Assembly: GCA_948500755.1 (NCBI GenBank)
Contig: CAOOYH010000004.1
Coordinates: forward strand, 1 to 64,000
DNA from: an uncultured Lactobacillus sp.
Lineage (GTDB): Bacteria > Bacillota > Bacilli > Lactobacillales > Lactobacillaceae
Length of the DNA: 64,000 bases
Reading direction: 5' to 3'
Shown here: piece by piece, positions 61,794 through 64,000 of the stretch
How the letters are laid out: every line of letters begins with the position of its first letter
Numbering within the stretch: the stretch's first letter is position 1
The notes under the pieces: generated by a model
Seen by the model: only the letters and a program-made list of their open reading frames with translations
The model's database searches: none
What the model was told of the DNA's origin: nothing
Translations under genes and position numbers: made by a program

Positions 61794-61826
61794 ACGTCAA
61801 GAATTAATTTCTTGGCGTTTTTTTTA
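61794..61826 (+). terminator. Terminator, second copy
   Basis: Repeats CGTCAAGAATTAATTTCTTG and the following GCGTTTTTT found at 61221. Confidence 0.85.
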
Positions 61827-61868
61827 TTAAAATATAAAAATCAAATTTTATAAAAGGGATTGTATGAA

Positions 61869-63857
61869 ATGAAGAAGATACGTACCATTATAATTTTTAT
61901 TGTTGGCATACTCTTTTCCATAATTGCCTTCAGTTTTATAAGATCACTGGGTTCGACTTATATTGAGTCAAGTTCTACATCTTATGAAATTAATGGCATG
62001 AAAGGTGGAAATAATACTCAAAAATTTAATAACACCATTCAAAAATTTTTAAACAAACATAATATATCTGCCATAAAAGTCTTTAATGTGGTAGAAGGAG
62101 GAGCTAGTACAGATATTGTTACCAAAATGCATGTTTATGGTAAAAAGATAGCACTACCGGCAAAAACACAAGCAACTGCAACTGAATTTGAAACTAGCGA
62201 TTTGAGATATCCAATTTATTTTGTGGGAGATATTAAAAAAGCAACCATTGAAAATATGTTTAAACGTGAGGGGATTAGATATAGTCCGATTCACGAAAAT
62301 TGGAATACAGATATCGTTGTCTTTTTAACTACTAATAATGTTATTTACATTTTGTTGCTGATTTTATTGGTTCTATTTATTGTGTTAGTTCTAACAAATC
62401 TATATGCAATGAAAGAAATAAACATTAAGGCCCTATTGGGGATGTCAAATTTTGAAGATGCAGCAATAAGTTTTGGAAAAGACCAGCTTGTTTTCACTGC
62501 TGCATTCGGAATTGGACTCATTTTGGTAGCTCTATATATGAAAATGCAATCGTATCTTTACGCGTATAAAATTATGCTTTACTTTAGCTTATTTTTATAT
62601 TTAGTAGCCACTTTAGTAATGATTGTTGGGGCGGTAATTCGCGGATTGATTCATTCCAGATATACCATTATCGGTGCAATAAAAGGTGATAAAAAGAGTA
62701 AGTTCTCGTTCTATTTGAACCTATTCATTAAAGTATTGATTGAAGTTTTCATTTGTATTTCTCTTTTTTCTTTATTAAATACTCAAAAGAGTGAAAAAGC
62801 TTTAAGTGATCAATTGAATGTCTGGATGAATCATAAAACTTTCTATACTGTTAGTGAAAATGCAGTTATGACAAAGGGTTCAGAAACTTCATATTTAAAT
62901 CGTCAATCTATGAAATTATTTCACTATTTGGATCAAAAAGGAGGAATGTTAGTTGATTATCAAGGTTGGGATAGTCCTCAAGATGTTGGTGATCTCAATA
63001 ATGGAAATGTGATGATCGTCAATGCTCAATATTTGAAGGAAAATAAAGTAGTGGGACAAAATGGTAATCGCATAATTTTACCCAAGAATTCACCTGTTAC
63101 TTACGTTTTGATTCCTCAACAATATTATTCTCAGCGTGCGGACTTAATTAAGTCCTACCGCAGATCTCTTGCCCTGGATGATACAGAAAAACAATTAGGA
63201 CGAAAACTTGAAACTAAAGCTATCAGTATTAAAAATAATCAGAAGTTATTTACATACAGTACTTATGCGCTTAGTTTAGGTAATTATTCGGGTACCGTGA
63301 AAAATGCAGTTTTAGTGGTGATTTCGAATAATTCTTTAGGTGGTTTAAATTCAAAGCTAGATAGTAATATGAATTGGGATTCTTATATGTCTAATTCTGC
63401 GTTTTTGAGCCCAACACTGTCTGCAGTGAAAACTGGAATTCAAAAAACTAATATTAAAAAGTATATTGGAAGTATTTTGAATACAAAAAGTTATGCAGCT
63501 AAACAATTGGAAAGTATTCGAACCGGGATGTTGCTGTTTCTAGTAGTAACTTTGGTAGCTTTTGCTATCGCTTTAGTTGAAAATGTGGCTTTTAACAGTG
63601 TTTATTTCAACAACAATAGTAAGAAACTGGCAATCCAAAGAATTTTTGGAGGAAGTGCTAGCTTACGTTTTGGTAAATTCATTAGGATGATTTTTGTTTT
63701 GAGCTTAATTGAAGCCTTAATTGTGTTCATGTTCACTGGAAGTATTTCTATTTCGCTAGGATTAATTATTGTAAGCAATATAGTGGAATGGATTTTATTG
63801 GCTGTGCAAGGGATGTATTTAGATAGACATACTTGGGATTACTTAAAGGGAGAATAA
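61869..63857 (+). CDS. Bacteriocin-associated integral membrane protein (ABC permease)
   Basis: 662 residues from ATG 61869 with AAAAGGG upstream. Same layout as the protein at 45084: N-terminal segment, external domain, three central segments, second external domain, three C-terminal segments; shared features such as LNVWMNHK (cf. KMWINHH). Distinct in sequence and less AT-rich. Partner ATPase follows after 1 bp. No bacteriocin gene seen upstream in the window. Confidence 0.82.
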   Translation: MKKIRTIIIFIVGILFSIIAFSFIRSLGSTYIESSSTSYEINGMKGGNNTQKFNNTIQKFLNKHNISAIKVFNVVEGGASTDIVTKMHVYGKKIALPAKTQATATEFETSDLRYPIYFVGDIKKATIENMFKREGIRYSPIHENWNTDIVVFLTTNNVIYILLLILLVLFIVLVLTNLYAMKEINIKALLGMSNFEDAAISFGKDQLVFTAAFGIGLILVALYMKMQSYLYAYKIMLYFSLFLYLVATLVMIVGAVIRGLIHSRYTIIGAIKGDKKSKFSFYLNLFIKVLIEVFICISLFSLLNTQKSEKALSDQLNVWMNHKTFYTVSENAVMTKGSETSYLNRQSMKLFHYLDQKGGMLVDYQGWDSPQDVGDLNNGNVMIVNAQYLKENKVVGQNGNRIILPKNSPVTYVLIPQQYYSQRADLIKSYRRSLALDDTEKQLGRKLETKAISIKNNQKLFTYSTYALSLGNYSGTVKNAVLVVISNNSLGGLNSKLDSNMNWDSYMSNSAFLSPTLSAVKTGIQKTNIKKYIGSILNTKSYAAKQLESIRTGMLLFLVVTLVAFAIALVENVAFNSVYFNNNSKKLAIQRIFGGSASLRFGKFIRMIFVLSLIEALIVFMFTGSISISLGLIIVSNIVEWILLAVQGMYLDRHTWDYLKGE

Positions 63858-63858
63858 A

Positions 63859-64000
63859 ATGGTTCATCAACTTAATGTCAACAATTTGGGCAAGAGATTT
63901 GATAATTACTGGGTGTTTCAGAATTTAAATTATAGATTTGAATCAGGAAAGATTTACGCTTTAACTGGACCTTCTGGAGGAGGGAAAACTACCTTGTTAA
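63859..64000 (+). CDS. ABC transporter ATPase, N-terminal part
   Basis: First 47 residues only; runs off the window. MVHQLNVNNLGKRF...YALTGPSGGGKTTLL shows the Walker A. Presumed partner of the preceding permease. Confidence 0.85.
   Translation, partial: MVHQLNVNNLGKRFDNYWVFQNLNYRFESGKIYALTGPSGGGKTTLL

Noticed and set aside
1..64000. CRISPR arrays and tRNA genes
   Set aside because: No regularly spaced repeats and no cloverleaf with a TTCGA arm were recognised on either strand by eye.

Overview
The window is a chromosomal segment of a low-GC Gram-positive lactic acid bacterium, most likely a Lactobacillus of the gasseri/johnsonii/acidophilus group. This rests on strongly AT-rich DNA, AGGAGG ribosome binding sites, frequent TTG/GTG starts, PepC, a helveticin-type bacteriocin, a c-di-AMP receptor of the DarA type, and a gene order that matches the Bacillus/Lactobacillus core (cysS-mrnC-rlmB-sigH-rpmG-secE-nusG-rplK-rplA; rplJ-rplL; tadA-ffs-dnaX-yaaK-recR-yaaL-tmk-darA-holB-yabA-rsmI; tsaB-rimI-tsaD; ydiF-type ABC-F and rex). 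The species call is inference.

Layout. 1-0.45 kb: 3' end of a bacteriocin-export accessory gene. 0.6-13 kb: pepC, dut-radA-gltX, cysS-mrnC-rlmB, a SigH-type sigma factor, a gluconate-kinase-like gene and a DXS-like gene. 13.2-15.2 kb: a decayed Rgg regulator and a permease broken by a stop codon. 15.2-24.3 kb: ribosomal and transcription genes interrupted by a complete pst-phoU phosphate-uptake operon. 24.4-36.7 kb: a K+ channel, rsmC, tadA, SRP RNA, the dnaX-to-rsmI replication/repair block, an acyl-ACP thioesterase, a FolT-like ECF component and the t6A genes. 36.8-40.8 kb: an accessory island with an Rgg regulator, a 10-residue peptide gene, a secreted protein broken by TGA, and a four-gene ABC operon. 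40.8-43.6 kb: ABC-F and rex. 43.8-48.3 kb: a second accessory island with an Rgg regulator, a lactococcin 972-like bacteriocin, its two-part ABC system and a YxeA-like protein, ending in a scar of fused liaF-like and rex fragments. 48.4-52.3 kb: LytTR/LiaF-like pair, helveticin J-like bacteriocin, two immunity-like genes and a CPBP protease. 52.3-56.5 kb: a metal/redox cassette (P1B ATPase, HMA protein, Dps-like protein, FNR-like regulator) and a transposase remnant, enclosed by a 37-bp inverted repeat. 56.5-61.2 kb: sucrose regulon scrR-scrB / scrA with two operators. 61.3-64 kb: a membrane protein and a second bacteriocin-type ABC pair that runs off the window.

How it fits together. Three Rgg-family regulators (one broken) each stand upstream of an FtsX/MacB-like permease or another ABC membrane operon, and two of these loci also encode a small secreted protein. 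The most interesting candidate is the 36.8-40.8 kb island: an intact Rgg followed by a strong ribosome binding site and the 10-codon ORF MVIVTLPVIG, which has no leader and looks like a directly made hydrophobic pheromone. The metal cassette shows a tight regulatory logic: an exact TTGAT-N4-ATCAA box upstream of an operon whose last gene encodes an FNR-like protein with the matching E..SR recognition helix and a Cys5/Cys102 pair.
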